DNA of 64,000 bases from NCBI RefSeq assembly GCF_037975245.1, contig NC_092568.1, positions 7,177,501-7,241,500 of the forward strand, given 5' to 3'. Position numbers and translations under genes: made by a program. This document shows positions 47,265 through 62,000 of the stretch, in pieces. Numbering within the stretch: the first letter of the stretch is position 1; every line of letters starts with the position of its first letter. The notes under the pieces were generated by a model. That model was not told the DNA's origin. It was given only the letters and a program-made list of their open reading frames with translations, and did not search any database. Source of the stretch: Apostichopus japonicus. Its lineage: Eukaryota; Echinodermata; Holothuroidea; Aspidochirotida; Stichopodidae.

Positions 47265-48249
47265 TGGCGGATCCAGGGCCTTTGTTTGGGAGGGGCCAAA
47301 GTGGCATTAGAGTAATATGGGGGAGGGGTCTAAGGGGAGGGGGTGCCCCCTCCCCTTTGGAAAATTTTCTATTGCTGAATGCCCTCAGATGCAATTTGGT
47401 GCGACAAAAGTGTACAATGGTGAAATTAATTTACTTCTAAAAAAATGTTTCCCAGGTGTAATTTTCTAAAATATTGGGAATATAAGTTGGGATCATCTTT
47501 CTCAAGAAATTTTATTTCTCATAAGTTATAAATTTCTTACAACCAGCCTGTAACTGCAAAATGGTGTTAAACTGTAAATCCTCATGCTCATACATTTGCA
47601 TAGCTCCCAACTCTTGAGAAGGCAAATGCTGGTCCATGCCACGAATCGCCGTCCTGGGGGAGGGGTATAATTTTTTTGGAATCCAGGTGATGCCTACATG
47701 TAAAATGGTGGCACTTAGAAAGGCTTTTGTCACCCAAAATTTTCTGAGAAATATGCATTTTTTTGTGTGTAACATCAATAAATTGAATAGTAGGTGATAA
47801 TTCATTCTTTCCCGTGGCATGAAAATGTTCGCTGCTTGCCCCAATGAAAAGAAATATAGGCTAATTTGAGGTTCAAATGATGCTGTAAAGGAGGTTTTAT
47901 ACTCTAATATGCTAAATGCTAAAGAAATGATGGTTGCTAAGTCAAAATTTGATGCAAATTTTGTTATGTATACTTGACAATTACAATGCGGTTTCTTCGG
48001 ACGCTTGTGCGGGTCAGCGGGTTTGGGTGTTAGAATGCGGGTCTAATTCCTGCGAATTGCGGGTCAGTTGGGAGCTCTGCATTTAATTTTAAACCAGAAA
48101 ACGAAAAGGTTTAGACTAGTCTACCGCTGCTATTCCTCTCGATTTTTTTAATTTCCAATCATATCATTTAGCGGATGTTCGGAAACACTTTTTGGCTCAC
48201 CTTTGGGGGGGCCATGGCCCCCCTTGGCCCCCCCTTGGATCCGCCAGTG
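47262..48249. mobile_element. TIR MITE inserted in a TA microsatellite (988 bp)
   Basis: Termini CACTGGCGGATCC / GGATCCGCCAGTG lie inside (TA)n on both sides, so the target duplication cannot be told from the microsatellite. The interior resembles the G-rich and C-rich interiors of neighbouring MITEs. The A/B spacer has the microsatellite without it. Confidence 0.8.
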
Positions 48250-48336
48250 TATATATATATATATTTATCACTAGCAATTCAATACTAGGAAAATAGGCTT
48301 AGCCTAACTTAGGCTAGACATCCCACTCATCGTCAC

Positions 48337-48782
48337 CAGCGTTACCAGCGACAGTTGACGAAAAAACGCTAGATTTGCGAAAATAAAACCCTAGAAAACG
48401 CTAACTGGTAGTTTCCCTAACATTCGTGTTGTTTGGAGTCAATTTAGCACAGATTCGTAGGATGATTGGTCACCGATCACAAAATAGATTTTGAATAGTT
48501 GATTTGAGTGATAGTCTGACCCAGAAAATTTGAAAAAAAAATATGGAAATTTTCAGTAGGAAATTCCGAAGATTGGGCAAAAATACTCAAAATAAATTTG
48601 GATGGGTCTCCAAGTAAGAATTTTGTCTAAAAAATCTGAAAAGTGGTCAATTTTTGGTAAATTTAACCAGTTTTAGGCAAAAAACGGTAGAATTACCAAA
48701 ATTAGAAAAAACGTGCGCTAGAACCCCACAAATGACTAAAAACGCTAGATCTAGTGTAAAAACGCTAACTCTGGTAACACTG
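48337..48782. mobile_element. hAT-like MITE, 446 bp, B/C spacer
   Basis: Termini CAGCGTTACCAG / CTGGTAACACTG with perfect 8-bp duplication ATCGTCAC at 48329-48336 and 48783-48790. Many AACGCTAGAT/AAAACGCTA motifs lie inside. Absent from the matching place in the A/B spacer. Confidence 0.85.
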
Positions 48783-48790
48783 ATCGTCAC

Positions 48791-51700
48791 CGCAGGGCAG
48801 TCCGATGATAGCGAACGAAATTCGTTACCAGGCTATTTCCCAATTGGCATTTTGTCAGAAATACCAACTCAGCGGTTGACTCCGCTCAAAAACATTGCAC
48901 AGCAGCAATTTGAATAAATCAAGAGGATTTGGCTCCTGGTGGGGTCTTGCATAGGTGTACTAGAGATATAACCACAGTACCAAACCACTACACCACGCCT
49001 TCACTACTAAGTATTGGATGTAGGTAATGAGAACTCTGGGAAACTAAGACTAGCCTTGAGTAGGATCGTGCTCAGTCGAGACTTTAAGCCTAACACACTT
49101 TTGTCTGTTAAATCGGAATTGGAGGAGACGTTATTTTCTTGACTGGCTACTTTGGAATTTCGGCATTCATGCCGAGAAGAAACATTTCATGGCATTCTTA
49201 TTGGACTCCGGATTACGGACATGGCCATGCAGTTGCAACCTTGAAATCTTAAGTCATCACATAAAATAATGTATCAATTTCTAAAACTGTGATTTATTAA
49301 ATTCCATGATTTGCTAATAATTCCTTCACCTGGTGGTTCAAAACTTCCTGCAAGATTAAATATAATATTGTGATCTCATTTTAAGTACATAATAAAATGC
49401 ATATCAAAACCAAACCGACCATGATTGAAATTATGAGCACCACTAATGTACACATTGCCTGTAAACACGAACGGTACAATAAATCGCTATAAGAAACGGA
49501 GAGAAATGTCTTCCATTGAGAAATGGGTGGGTGCGGTACGTGGTAATTGCATGTACCAGCATTCTATGGGATGTCGTCCCAGGGACACTTAGATGTGGTG
49601 CACTTCAATGCCCCAACAGGACCAACAGTTTGAATTGAACATACTGAAGTCTGTGTTGTGCTATATAAGAAAGGCGCATTATATATTATACTATTATAAT
49701 TATCACATTGTTGGATGGTCATAGTACTAGTGTGACTGAAGATTATCGCACCTATCAGTGCCAAATATGACAACAATTTGGGTCATCTGGGTCTTTACTG
49801 AATTAGTGATACAAAACATTAATATGCTCAATATCAATTTGTTTTTTTATGATGGAAATTATCAAACTTTCTGGACAGAATTATTGGCTTTAATATAAAT
49901 GTGTTCATTGAGTCTGCAATCAAACTTCTTACTGATGACCAATTATGGTCCTGAATAAATATCATGACCACCAAAACGAACAGTGGCATTATGAGCCAGG
50001 TCAGGACGAGGGAACGATTATTTTGTTGCCCCTCACCCAACCCGTGGCACACTTTGAAGCCTTCAATTTTGTTCTTAAGAGTATTATGAAACTGACAATG
50101 CATTATTCCATATCGCATATTTTTCTTGAATCCCCTCATTTACCCTGGACCATGGGGGTGTAGCCCATTGACTTCTCCCCCCAACCTCTCTAATCAGGGT
50201 TGCACACATGCTTCTAGTGTTCAAACGGTGCTTTCTTTTATACCTTCTTGTATCATGTATTTAAATACCCTGATGAATATAATCAACTAGTGAAATCTCT
50301 CACCACCTCTCACTGTTATTTATAGCATTTACCCCAAAGCAACTGTTATAAAAAAAGAAAAATCAGCCATATGCCCTCCTTTCCTTGTGTTTACTTCCTT
50401 TAATAATAATTACAGAAAGCACAAAGTGTTGCCAGTGCTATGAATAATAATTAATAATGTAAAAAATCTGCACCAACAAAATTTGAATTTTGCCAGTTTA
50501 TTATTTTGCTTAAAAACACGGCGATACACTGTGTCAGCATTCTTCATAGGTCAATTTCTATGGTTTGGACTTGACAACCAGTGGGGCAGTTTTGTTTTCC
50601 TATTTGTTTTATACTCTTACATTGATTGGGTGTAATGACCACGTTGAATTTGGCTCCTGAATATTGAGTTTCATCATCACCGCAGGGCAGCCCGATGATA
50701 GCGAAAGAAATTCGTTACCCTATTTCCCAATTGGCTTTTGTCAGAAATACCAACTCCGCAGTTGACTCCGCTCAAAAACATTGCACAGCAGCAATTTGAA
50801 TAAATCAAGAGGATCTGGTTCCTGGTGGGGTCTTGCATGGGTGTACTAGCGATATAACCACAATACCTAACCGCTACACCACTAACACTACTAAGTATTT
50901 GGATGTGGGTAATGAGAACTCTGGGAAACTAAGACTAGCCTTTGAGTAGGATCCTGTTCAGTCGAGACTTTAAACCTAACACACTTTTGTCTGTTAAATC
51001 GGAATTGAAGGAGACGTTATTTTCTTGACTGGCTACTCTGGAATTTTGGCATTCATGGCAAGAAGAAACATTTCATGGCATTCTTATTGGACTCCGGATT
51101 ATGGACATGGCCATGGAGTTGCAACCTTGAAATATTAAGTCATCACATAAAATGATGTATCAATTTCTAAAACTGTAATTTCTTAAATTCCATGATTTGC
51201 TAATAATTCCTTCACCTGGTGATTCAAATATTCCTGCAAGATTAAATACAATATTGTGATCTTATTTTAAGTACATAATAAAAAGTATATAAAACCAAAC
51301 CGATCATGAATGAAATTATGAGCACCACTAATGTACACATTGCCTGTAAACACGAACGGTACAAAAAATCGCAATCAGAAACGGAGAGAAGTGTCTGCAA
51401 TTGAGAATTGTATCAGCATTCTATGGGATGTCGTGTCAGGGACACTTAGATGTGGTGCAATTCAATGCCCCAACAGTTTGAATTGAACATACTTAAGTCT
51501 GTGTTGTGCTATATAAGAAAGGCGTATTATATATAATACTATTATAATTATTTTTAAGGTATTAAAGGTTACCAGTTAACTGTTGTAAGTTGTCTGAGAA
51601 GGCCTTTGACCTTGATATAAGACTATTAACCTGCCACTTTAACATTTGACTTTTAGGGCTGAACAAGTCCAACACAAAATGACTTTAGAAAGTAAGCTAT

Positions 51701-52520
51701 TCTTTTATATCACATTGTTGGATGGTCATAGTACTAGTGTGACTGAAGGTTATCGCACCTATCAGTGCCAAATATGACAACAAATTTTGGTCATCTTGGT
51801 CTTTATTGAATAAGTGATACAAAGCATTATGTTCAATATTAATTTGTTTTTTTATGATGGTAATTATCAAACTTTCTGGACAGAATTATTGGCTTTAATA
51901 TAAATGTGTTCATTGAGTCTGCAATCAAACTTCTTACTGATGACCAATTATGGTCCTGAATAAATATCATGACCACAAAACGAACAGTGGCATTATGAGC
52001 CAGGTCAGGACGAGGGAACGATTATTTTGTTGCCCCTCACCCAACCCGTGGCACACTTTGAAGCCTTCAATTTTGTTTTTAAGAGTATTATGAAACTGAC
52101 AATACATTATTTCATATCGCATATTTTTCTTGAATCCCCTCATTTACCCTGGACCATGGGGGTGTAGTCCAATGTCTTCTCCCCCAACCTCTCTAATCAG
52201 GGTTGCACACATGCTTCTAGTCTTCAAACGGTGCTATCTTTTATAACTTCTTGTATCATGTATTTAAATACCCCTATGAATATAATCAACTAGTGAAATC
52301 TCTCACCACCTCTCACTGTTATTTATAGCATTTACCCCAAAGCAACTGTTATAAAAAAAGAAAAATCAGCCATATGCCCTCCTCCTTGTGTTCACTTCCT
52401 TCTATAAAATTTACAGAAAGCACATAATGTTGCGTAGTGGTATGAAAAATAATTAATAATGTAAAAAATCGGCACCCAAAAAAAATTGAATTTTGCTAGT
52501 GTATTATTTAGCTTAGAATC
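48791..52520. repeat. Three partial copies of the 2.02-kb unit, B/C spacer
   Basis: Second half of a unit at 48791-49650, a nearly full unit from about 49651, and a final 1-kb partial unit from about 51498. The segment CACCGCAGGGCAGCCCGATG occurs near 48790 (with a variant) and 50686. The first full unit lacks the TTAAGGTATTAAAGGTTACC part found at 15490 and 51557. Confidence 0.75.
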
Positions 52521-52612
52521 ATATACTTCAATCTAAGATATTGTGTGGTGCAATGTACAAAGAGCTATTTTCATGTCAAATAAAGTCTGCAGTGTCATAT
52601 TTAGTTAAAATG

Positions 52613-52618
52613 TTTATT
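52613..52618 (-). promoter_or_regulatory. Candidate polyadenylation signal of gene C
   Basis: AATAAA on the minus strand about 440 bp after the stop codon, in the same context as in gene B. Confidence 0.3.
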
Positions 52619-52789
52619 CATAAATTAAACTGGATTTCGGGAAATACTTGTAAAATGGTCCATCTTTGATGGATTTTGATGGGAATTGCAGCTATTTTCA
52701 TGACTTCTTATGCCTATTAGAAGTGATTAGCACAATATTGGTCCTACAGTAGGTGTCCGTAGACCTTAAATTTTACCTCTTTATCACAG

Positions 52790-52857
52790 ACCCACAAAGT
52801 GACTGGGAACTTCTGATTGAGTTCCTTGGCCAAATTGATAAGCCAACTAATGCCAAG
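52790..52857 (+). CDS. Second copy of the possible orphan exon
   Basis: Identical in sequence and splice borders to 18752-18819, 199 bp downstream of gene C's 3' end on the other strand. Because the whole region is recently duplicated, identity alone says nothing about selection. Confidence 0.22.
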
Positions 52858-53055
52858 GTACTATTTCCTTAGAATTCTTGCATGAACCCAATCCAATTAT
52901 CAATTGCTAGGCCAAGTTTTCTAACCCTGCTTCAACACTTGTTAACAATAAGTCAGTGTGTGTGTAGTCTGTCTGTGTGTATTTTCTTCTATATATACAG
53001 AAAAAACTACTATTTGAAGGACACTGTCATTGTTCATGTCACAAAACTACAGCTT

Positions 53056-56000
53056 TTAGTCCCTTGAAGATTTTCTCGGTGTCAGGTACAATGGAGTCCG
53101 ATGTTTTGGTTTCAGGGTGACCTCCGCCAAGTATTCCAGCTCTACACCAGGCACAAGGGTAAAATCAAACTTCTGTAACAGTTTAGCTATGATGACTTTT
53201 GCTTCAATCTAAACAAGATCATAAAAAAGAAAAAGAAATACAGGGAATAGTTTGAAACAAACACAGACAGAAAACAGTCTTTATTTCACTGTAACCTGCA
53301 GATGAGGGAGTAAACTGTACTTCCTGGGAGAAGAAACAGAGGATGGGCGGGGGTGTTGGGGCAGGGGCAGGAGGAGGGATGGGTAGTCCTGCCTTGACTC
53401 TTCCAGAGATTTGAAAAATGTTGTCACAGCAGCACAAATTCTACCTCTTACTTGGAATCAATGCAAAAATTGTATATATATATATTACAAAACACTTTTA
53501 AATAGACTTTTCATTGTATCCATAAGAATAAAGAATGGTTGAAACAGGAAAGTATCTCACCATTGCAAAATGTTGTCCTATGCAGACCCTAGGTCCAAGA
53601 GAAAATGGAAAATATGCATACAACCGTCTGAAAGAGAAATACAAAGAGCACATCTCGGTGATTATAGAAGCGACTTTATGTTGAGGTCAAAATGAAGAAT
53701 TTGACTTCTGGATATATTAAAGGAATATGCAACATCTCTGCAAATCTATGATAGAGTCCATCTTGTTCACTGTCAATGGAGCTAGCTAGTCAACTGAGAA
53801 TCTCAGAGAGGTTTTTCATCATTGCAATCTCTAGATTTGAACTGTACCTTGAGAATAACCTGATATTGCCCTAAAATTCAATACAAAGTACTAGAAAGAT
53901 ACAAATAAATGATCACCTAATTGTAGGCCTCAGTCGGGTAGAAAAAAAATCGAAAAACCAGGTACCCTGTATCATTCATTACCCAGTCGGGTAACGGGTA
54001 CCTGAAACTCCGGACCGAATATTGAAAAAAAAAAACTAGCCAAACACAATGGAATAATGTAACAATGTTGAAATAGTAAGTAATTAAAACAACAATGTAC
54101 ACTACAAGAAAGTGATTTCTGTATTCCCATGCAGACCTACGGAATTATTGAAATCATGAAAGCACTTGCATAGCAGTTATGCAAGTTTTTTTCAAAACAC
54201 AGGTACCTGTATTGTGCCTTTTTTGATGCGGGTACTCGAATGTTTCGGTCGGGTACCTGACTCGGGCCTACTTACAGTAATTGTCAAGAATTTTAACATT
54301 CATTTCACACTGACAACCTCAGAGTACAAATATTCACTGAGACATTTAATGTCATACTTACCTCCTATCCCCCGGCCCCCCTTCCAACCCCCTCTCCCCC
54401 ATATTCATCCACAAAATGCCTTCCAAGAGTTTTGGATAATAAGAACACTTTTGATTCAATAGAAATATTTCTCATCAGGAGACTTGAATGGTTTGAAAAA
54501 CTTTCCTTACTGATGAACCCTTTATTAAAGAGCTCACCTGTTACTTTCTTCTCTAAATCTCTCTGGATCAAACTTTTCTGGATTGTCCCAAAACCTTTCA
54601 TCGCGTCCTAGAGCATAATGGTTCAGCTGAAACAAACACATCAAAAGATGATATCCAAAACTTTTTTTTTGAGCAAATGATAAAGTTTGACGGAAAAAAA
54701 AAAAAAATTATAAATGAAGTCTATGTGGCCAAATCCAGCATCACTTAAACCACTTCCCCACCTCCCCCCCACCATTTCTACGTCAAATTTCAACAAGCAT
54801 TTTGGACAGTCACTCCAAAAGAGTTATCCACACTGAGATATTTAGTTGTCTAGTTTAATAATCCTCAATAGCTGTGAATAATTTGGAGAATCAGAGCCCC
54901 TAGGAGAATACTTTTGAAAACAACTAGCAATGTTTTGTGAGCTCAAATTTTGGGCCCAATGCTGGTGACTTTTAGCACTGCCCTTTTAAGTTACCATCTG
55001 GTGGTACCATGTGGCACTATTAACTGAGCCAAACATAATGTCCTGACTATGGTTTCTACACCACACTCATGACAAGAAATGACCAAGCTAGGCAAGATCT
55101 TTGACGGTTGAGAATTAGAAAATAAATCTTTCTATAAGCAATTTTTCGCTATTGACCATATTGTTTTCATTTACTGGTCGTAATAAGAAGAAGCCGATTG
55201 CTTGTAAAAAACACCACCACGGGTGTAATGTTTGTCTTGGTCAGAGTGACACAAAGGTTTATAATGCTCAAAGGTAAATGCACCTCTACCTCATGTGTTT
55301 ACAGCTCATAAAATTTGTATTGGTTTTTAATAGCAAAATAAAATGCAAAACTGATAGTTAACTAACAAACAAATAAAATCATGGCTAGTAGTGAGCATGG
55401 TGGAAATTAAAACTTTAGACTTGTACAAATAGTAAGCACCTTACTACAACATATCACTGAAGGTCAAGTGACCTACTCATGTGGAATAGATTCCACATGT
55501 TCATAAATGTTTTGTAGTGTTGTGTAATGTTGTACACATGCTTGAGAAACACTTGATTTAGTTGACACATGAAATCATAAAATCAGCATGTGCCTTGAAT
55601 ATTCAAACTGATGGCAGTTAAACCAACACTGAAAAGATAATGCAAGTCAGACAATCCAGTTGAAAGTGATCTACATATTTCTGACTATGACAAGTAAGCA
55701 ACTCTATCTACGTCCTTCGTTCTACGATCAAGCCTTTCTATTTGATAGTACTTTTCCTTCAATAGCCTTTCTTTAGAACACCTGTCACTCAAATTTCAAG
55801 CTCTAATTCCATAAGGATATCTTTGATTTACAATCAACAGTCTACCAGTGCATAATCGCCAAACCAATCCCTGCCGGACAGCTGTCCAAAACAAGCTTAT
55901 ATGACCTGTCACAGAGCCTAGAGCTCATGACCTAAAATTTCCCTTTACACCTAATGCCTGCTGTAGGCTGATGTCTACATAGTTTTACACTTCTTTCCCT

Positions 56001-59000
56001 TACAGTTGAAATTGTCATGAAATTTTCTGCATAGATGGAAGCATGAAATGAAACAGAGATGGCAGAAAATCCTTTGCTGAAGGCAGTATTTCCTAGCCTG
56101 TCTATCAATTCCTTAAATTGAAATAAATAACTCCTGTCTCTTTTTCTTCTTTCAAACAGTTTAAGTCCTGTTCTAGTCAAAAATATCTGTTCCTTTTTTA
56201 AATTTTTCAATCCACAATGAGCCTTGACATCATTTCAATTTGAAATGTTCTCTAAACACCAGGGATGAGCCTGTGGTAAAAAAAAAATCACAGAACTTTG
56301 CAAAAATTGCGGTATAGGCTCCAGTTTGCATATGCTACAGAGTGTTAGGATAATAGTTTTTGTCCCAGAGGTAGAAAAGAAATCACGGATATTTCGCGAA
56401 TTCGCGGGAAAAGATCATGCCTGAAATACTGATACTAAAATGTAAAGGAAAGATGAGATTGTATAGTACCCCAACACGTGCACCGGCTGGAATCTTGTAG
56501 CCATTAACCACAAAGTCTCTGTCGACCCTCCTCTGTACTCCAGCAGCTGGTGGTGCCCATCGTAAGACCTCTTTCAGTACCTGCCAGGATCGAAACAAAT
56601 TTCAAATGAGAGACCATAACCAAGGTGGAAAAAAAATTCACTTCCATTTCATTTGAAAAATTTGTTATGATGGTGGTGACTCACTCTTCCAAATACTTTA
56701 TCTCTCTCAAGGTATTTTTATCCCCCTTTTGACAGACAGACATAATTTTTAACATAAGAGGTATTATAAATCAATACAAAACAACTTGTTCTATTTTAAC
56801 TGTTACTATTCTCTTTATTTGTTAAGTTCATACTGTTCATTTTTATTAATAAGTTCATGTTTTTGCACATTAAAACTCTTAGGCATTTTATCCCCATCTT
56901 TATGTCAACCATTCTTACACCACCCACCACATTCAGTCTGGTCACTAGTTCATGTGTACCTAGGGTTACTATATTTTATGTGAAGAAAGGAGGACAACTT
57001 GTGACAATTGGGGGGGGGGGGGAGGTGTCAAAGTTTAACTGTCCACCCCACCCATTTTGGGAATAAAATGATTCTCGTATTAATAGGAATGATTAAATCC
57101 AAATTACAATATGCATTGTAAGTTGAAACTGGTTGAAGGACTGTTTAATACTACTGACAATTTGCCCTTTCTTGCTTAGACTGGTTCGACTGGCGATAAG
57201 ACCAAATCCCCCTAATGGATGTTAATGGTGGTACTCACAAGGTTCATATATTCTAATTTACAAGTATTGTCATACGTTATTGAATCATTGTCCCCGATGA
57301 CAGCATCCACTTCCTCTTGTAGTCTGAAGAGCAAGGAGCAAGAAAAACATGAAATTCATACTTTTATGACAAATAATGCCAAACACTACCATGTCTTTGG
57401 AGAAAAGGGAATGAAATTCTGAATATGACCTTGAAAGAACCTATAGCTTTTGAAACCTTCATTTAATAAAATCAATATCATATTGCTGGAGCAATTAAAT
57501 AAATGATGATAGGAGACTCAAGAGATAGTCAATATTGTTGATTATAACCAGATCCGTCTTTAAGATTTATAAGCTAGTTTCTTTGTTTCAAGGGCTGTCT
57601 TGGAAGGTTTTTAAAGGTCTCTAAAGGTTAGGTAATAGCCTATTTTCCTCACTTTTTGTAGATATCGGGATGTCTTCCGACTATTTCATACGTGAAGGAC
57701 ATCAACTGAGCAGTGGTTTCTTGTCCTGCAAGTAAAGAGAAATTCATGAGCAAACTAAAAGCAGGCAGATTTTACATAATGTCTTCAACACAGTGAATAT
57801 TCTACTAATAAAAAGAAAAGAAAATGCTATAGTTTGTTTGATATTATTTTACTGATGATACTTGGGTTACCAAATGTCTTCAATAAAGGGCATGGAACCA
57901 GCATAATGACATTCAGGTTACCAAATTTCTTTCATTAGGGGTGTCGAATCCCTACTACTGGACATAAATTTCCTTCCAGAAATTATTCTGGCCTCTCTAC
58001 AAAGCTAGGGGAACTGCTAACAGGTAACAAGTCACCATTGTGTGAGGGAGAGAGAGGATGTGATGAATGGAGAGAGAGAGGATATGAGAGATACAGTGTG
58101 AGGGAAAGGAAGTTGGGGGGGGGGTTAGAAGAGAGAGGATGTTAGGTAGATGAATGAGATGTGAAGGGGATGAGAGATGAGGCAATGTTGAGGTAAGAGA
58201 AGAGGGGAGGACAGCAATACATAACAGCAGAGTTCAAAGGACTTAGCTGCTTCAAGTGGTCATGTCGAAAAGTTATTAAAAAGCATGTTGACAAAATGGA
58301 AAATTCACCAACCTGCGACAAAAAACGTAACAAATTCATCAATCATTTGCTCCAATCCAAAGTTTCCTTTGAGACCAGATGAAGCTTGTAAGATGTGAGT
58401 CAAGATATCCTTCGGGTAATCTCTGCCTTCGTTCATGTCTGCCAGCCTCTCTAAGATACAATTCTTCCCTATTTTTCTGATTAGATCGATTGCATCTTGT
58501 GTTTTTCTCATCGTGTTTCTCGAGGCCTCCCTCGGATCAAACTGCAAAGGAATGCGAAAAATGAAGACAAAAATGGTCAGAGGCAGAAGTGATTCTATGT
58601 TTTTTTTTGGTTTTTTTTTTTCGATGCACAAAATATTACCTTATTAATAGCTTGTTTATTGTAATGATCAACAAATATTATAGAGACTGGTTTATTGCTT
58701 GTTTGAGAAAGTAATGATTATTTGTTAATTAGATTAATTAGATTATTAAAAAGGAGATGAAAACCCAACTATAACCTTTTGTACATGTAATATAGCTCTT
58801 TTCCCCAAACAGCTAAGACAGATCTTGTTTCGTTTGGGGGGGGGGAGAGATCTCCTAGTCAATATTTGGTGTCCCGGGTGGCTGTCATTTTGTTAATCTA
58901 TGATGTCATATCGCCAATAGGGGCTGAAAGCCTTCTACTTCATCTCTGGTTTTCTTTTCATATTTTCAAGGTAGATTGATACCAGTCTTTACACTGAATG

Positions 59001-62000
59001 AATGAATGCACCAAAGTTCAATGCATTATTTTGATTTTCCTCCATTTAGAAAACTCTCCCTATTTTCATCATTCTTGGTACTATATTTATGTAATAAATT
59101 ACGTTTTCAGGTACCTGGATCTTTTGTACCTGGTCTATCATTATATTAAATGAAATATTATTAGTGATATATCATTAAAATGATTGGAAATTCTACCCGA
59201 AAATGCACATTACTTGAAGTCTCAACTAGGCTAAAACTCAACTTATCGAGACAGTTTAAACTATTTCCCACAAGACTATAAATAAACAAATTACCTGAAG
59301 AAATGAAATGACTGGCAAAGCAAAACAAGCTGGTTTGAAGGAAGTACGAGACCTACCCTTATAAATGGATTTCTAATCTGAGCCATGACACCCGTAAAGG
59401 TCTGAGTTGCAGCCTTGCAGCCCTACCCTTATGAATGGATTTCTAATCTGAGCCATGACACCCGTAAAGGTCTGAGTTGCAGCCTTGCAGCCCTACCCTT
59501 ATGAATGGATTTCTAATCTGAGCCATGACACCCGTAAAGGTCTGAGTTGCAGCCTTGCAGCCCTACCCTTATAAATGGATTTCTAATCTGAGCCATGACA
59601 CCCGTAAAGGTCTGAGTTGCAGCCTTGCAGCCCTACCCTTATAAATGGATTTCTAATCTGAGCCATGACACCCGTAAAGCTCTGAGTTGCAGCCTTGCAG
59701 CCCTACCCTTATGAATGGATTTCTAATCTGAGCCATGACACCCGTAAAGGTCTGAGTTGCAGCCTTGCAGACCTAACCCTATAAATGGATTTCTAATCTG
59801 AGCCATGACACCCGTAAAGGTCTGAGTTGCAGCCTTGCAGACCTAACCCTATAAATGGATTTCTAATCTGAGCCATGACACCCGTAAAGGTCTGAGTTGC
59901 AGCCTTGCAGACCTACCCCTATAAATGGATTTCTAATCTGAGCCATGACACCCATAAAGGTCTGAGTTGCAGCCTTGCAGACCTAACCTTATAAATGGAT
60001 TTCTAATCTGAGCCATGACACCCGTAAAGGCCTGAGTTGCAGCCTTGCAGACCTACCCTTATGAATGGATTTCTAATCTGAGCCATGACACCTGTAAAGG
60101 TCTGAGTTGCAGCCTTGCAGAACGGAGCATCACCGTTGGAGATGACATTGAGATCATTCAACCCAAAAGCCACCTGCATAGAATCGATATTAAAACAATT
60201 GACAGAAGATCAGCCATGATTTTTTTTTTAATATATAAAATAGAGGGCCTATCATTTTGATCCAGGTAAGTTATGCTATAAAGACAAATTGAGAGAATTA
60301 AAAAAAAAAAAAAAGTTCACAAATGATTAATCATGACAAACATGATTAATTGGTGGGTTAACACGTGAACAGAAGGTTAATCCAACTTTACATTATATAG
60401 AGTACAAAGCAGATTTTGTAACTTTTGGCATTCCTTTTTCTACCTCTAATTTTCTGAAGTTGTTGTCATTTGAACATTAAATTTCACTTTAAACAAGGTA
60501 AGCTTGATGAACTATCATCATTGAGGACCTAGGCTCAGTAAATCATGAGTATAAATGCTGTCTCTTAAATGAACACGTACATGTACACGTACTTAAATGA
60601 ACATTTTACAATAAGAATAGTAGCTCACCCAATACCTACATATGGAATACAATTTTTTTAAATGGACAAATGGCTAATAGCAAATACTCCACACCATTGT
60701 GACAATCCAGTTAAACAATTTCAATTCACTTGTGGTTCTTTCAAATATCAGTTTGATATAAAACTATATTTCAGCTGCTAAATTGAATTTGCTTTACACT
60801 ATTTTACACTGTGGGATGAAGCCTGGCAGCCTCATGTTACCTTTGCTATGATATCCATGGCAACCTTATTAAACTCTTCAGCCATTAGTATTTCCGTCTT
60901 TCCGTCTGCCTTTGGTTTCAGGTATGTGATCAACTCATCCACACTGTTGTTGTATTGGTACATTAAATCTATCAGATACCTAGTAGAGACCAAGGCAAAT
61001 CAAAATTTTCATTCACAAGTTAAAAGAAGAAATAATTTTAGGAGCTTGTCTTCATTGGATATTTTGATTGGTAACAAAGGCAAAACAGACAAAAAACAAC
61101 AACAAACAAACAAAGGACAAAACCACAAGCAAACAAAGACAAAGAAGGTTACCTACAGACAAGCAGCTGTACAAGTAGGCTCTCTAGCCATGCACAAATA
61201 AACAGAGGGCGCTGCCATATTGGTCCTATCTAGTTATGCGAAACGGAACGAACACACCGTATGCACAGCAAAACAGTACTGTATGTTGAGCACTAGTAGT
61301 ATAATTATTGAGATCTTTTGAAGCATATTGATACGTTTATATGTATATAATTGAAGTTTCAAGTCAAACTAATTTTGTTTCAATTAGCTTTATTGCCATC
61401 AATGTTTATGCATAATTTGGATACTCCTCAATCTGACTACAGTATTAAAGAGAGTGTTTAGCCATAGTCCACTCTTAATGAGCACGTGATTAACCGAATG
61501 CTCCAATCCAGAATGTTCTGTGTCCCAGAAAGTTCTTCATTTGATCACATTTATTCCATACCCAAATCTCCCAAAGTGGTGCAAATTTTGTACAATAACA
61601 GGTTATAGAGTGATTTGTAGGTTCCTTTCACCATTCTATCCTTAACCTGTTACATGCGGTACCCACATCCATGCAAAATACACGTTTTCATATATATATC
61701 CACAACTTCCATGCAGTCACAAAACTTGACAAGATTTGTCTCGTAATGCATCAAACTTGATTATATAGGTTTCCATGCATTCTTCTTTATCTACTCTTGT
61801 CAGGCAATAGTAATGATCATCAAAATGGTATACATGCAAATGAGCAAATATTTTGTTTCCCTTGACCTTTGCTCAACCCTGAAAATTCCACCCTGAGTAT
61901 GTTCAAACCCAATACGGTTGTAGGCTAATTGCCCGTGATATGTTAGCACAACCACCATCACATAGATATTAAACAAAAAGACTTTGACACTTACTCTTTA

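Noticed and set aside
47098-47440. Frames rich in Ile-Tyr
   Set aside because: Translations of (TA)n microsatellites.
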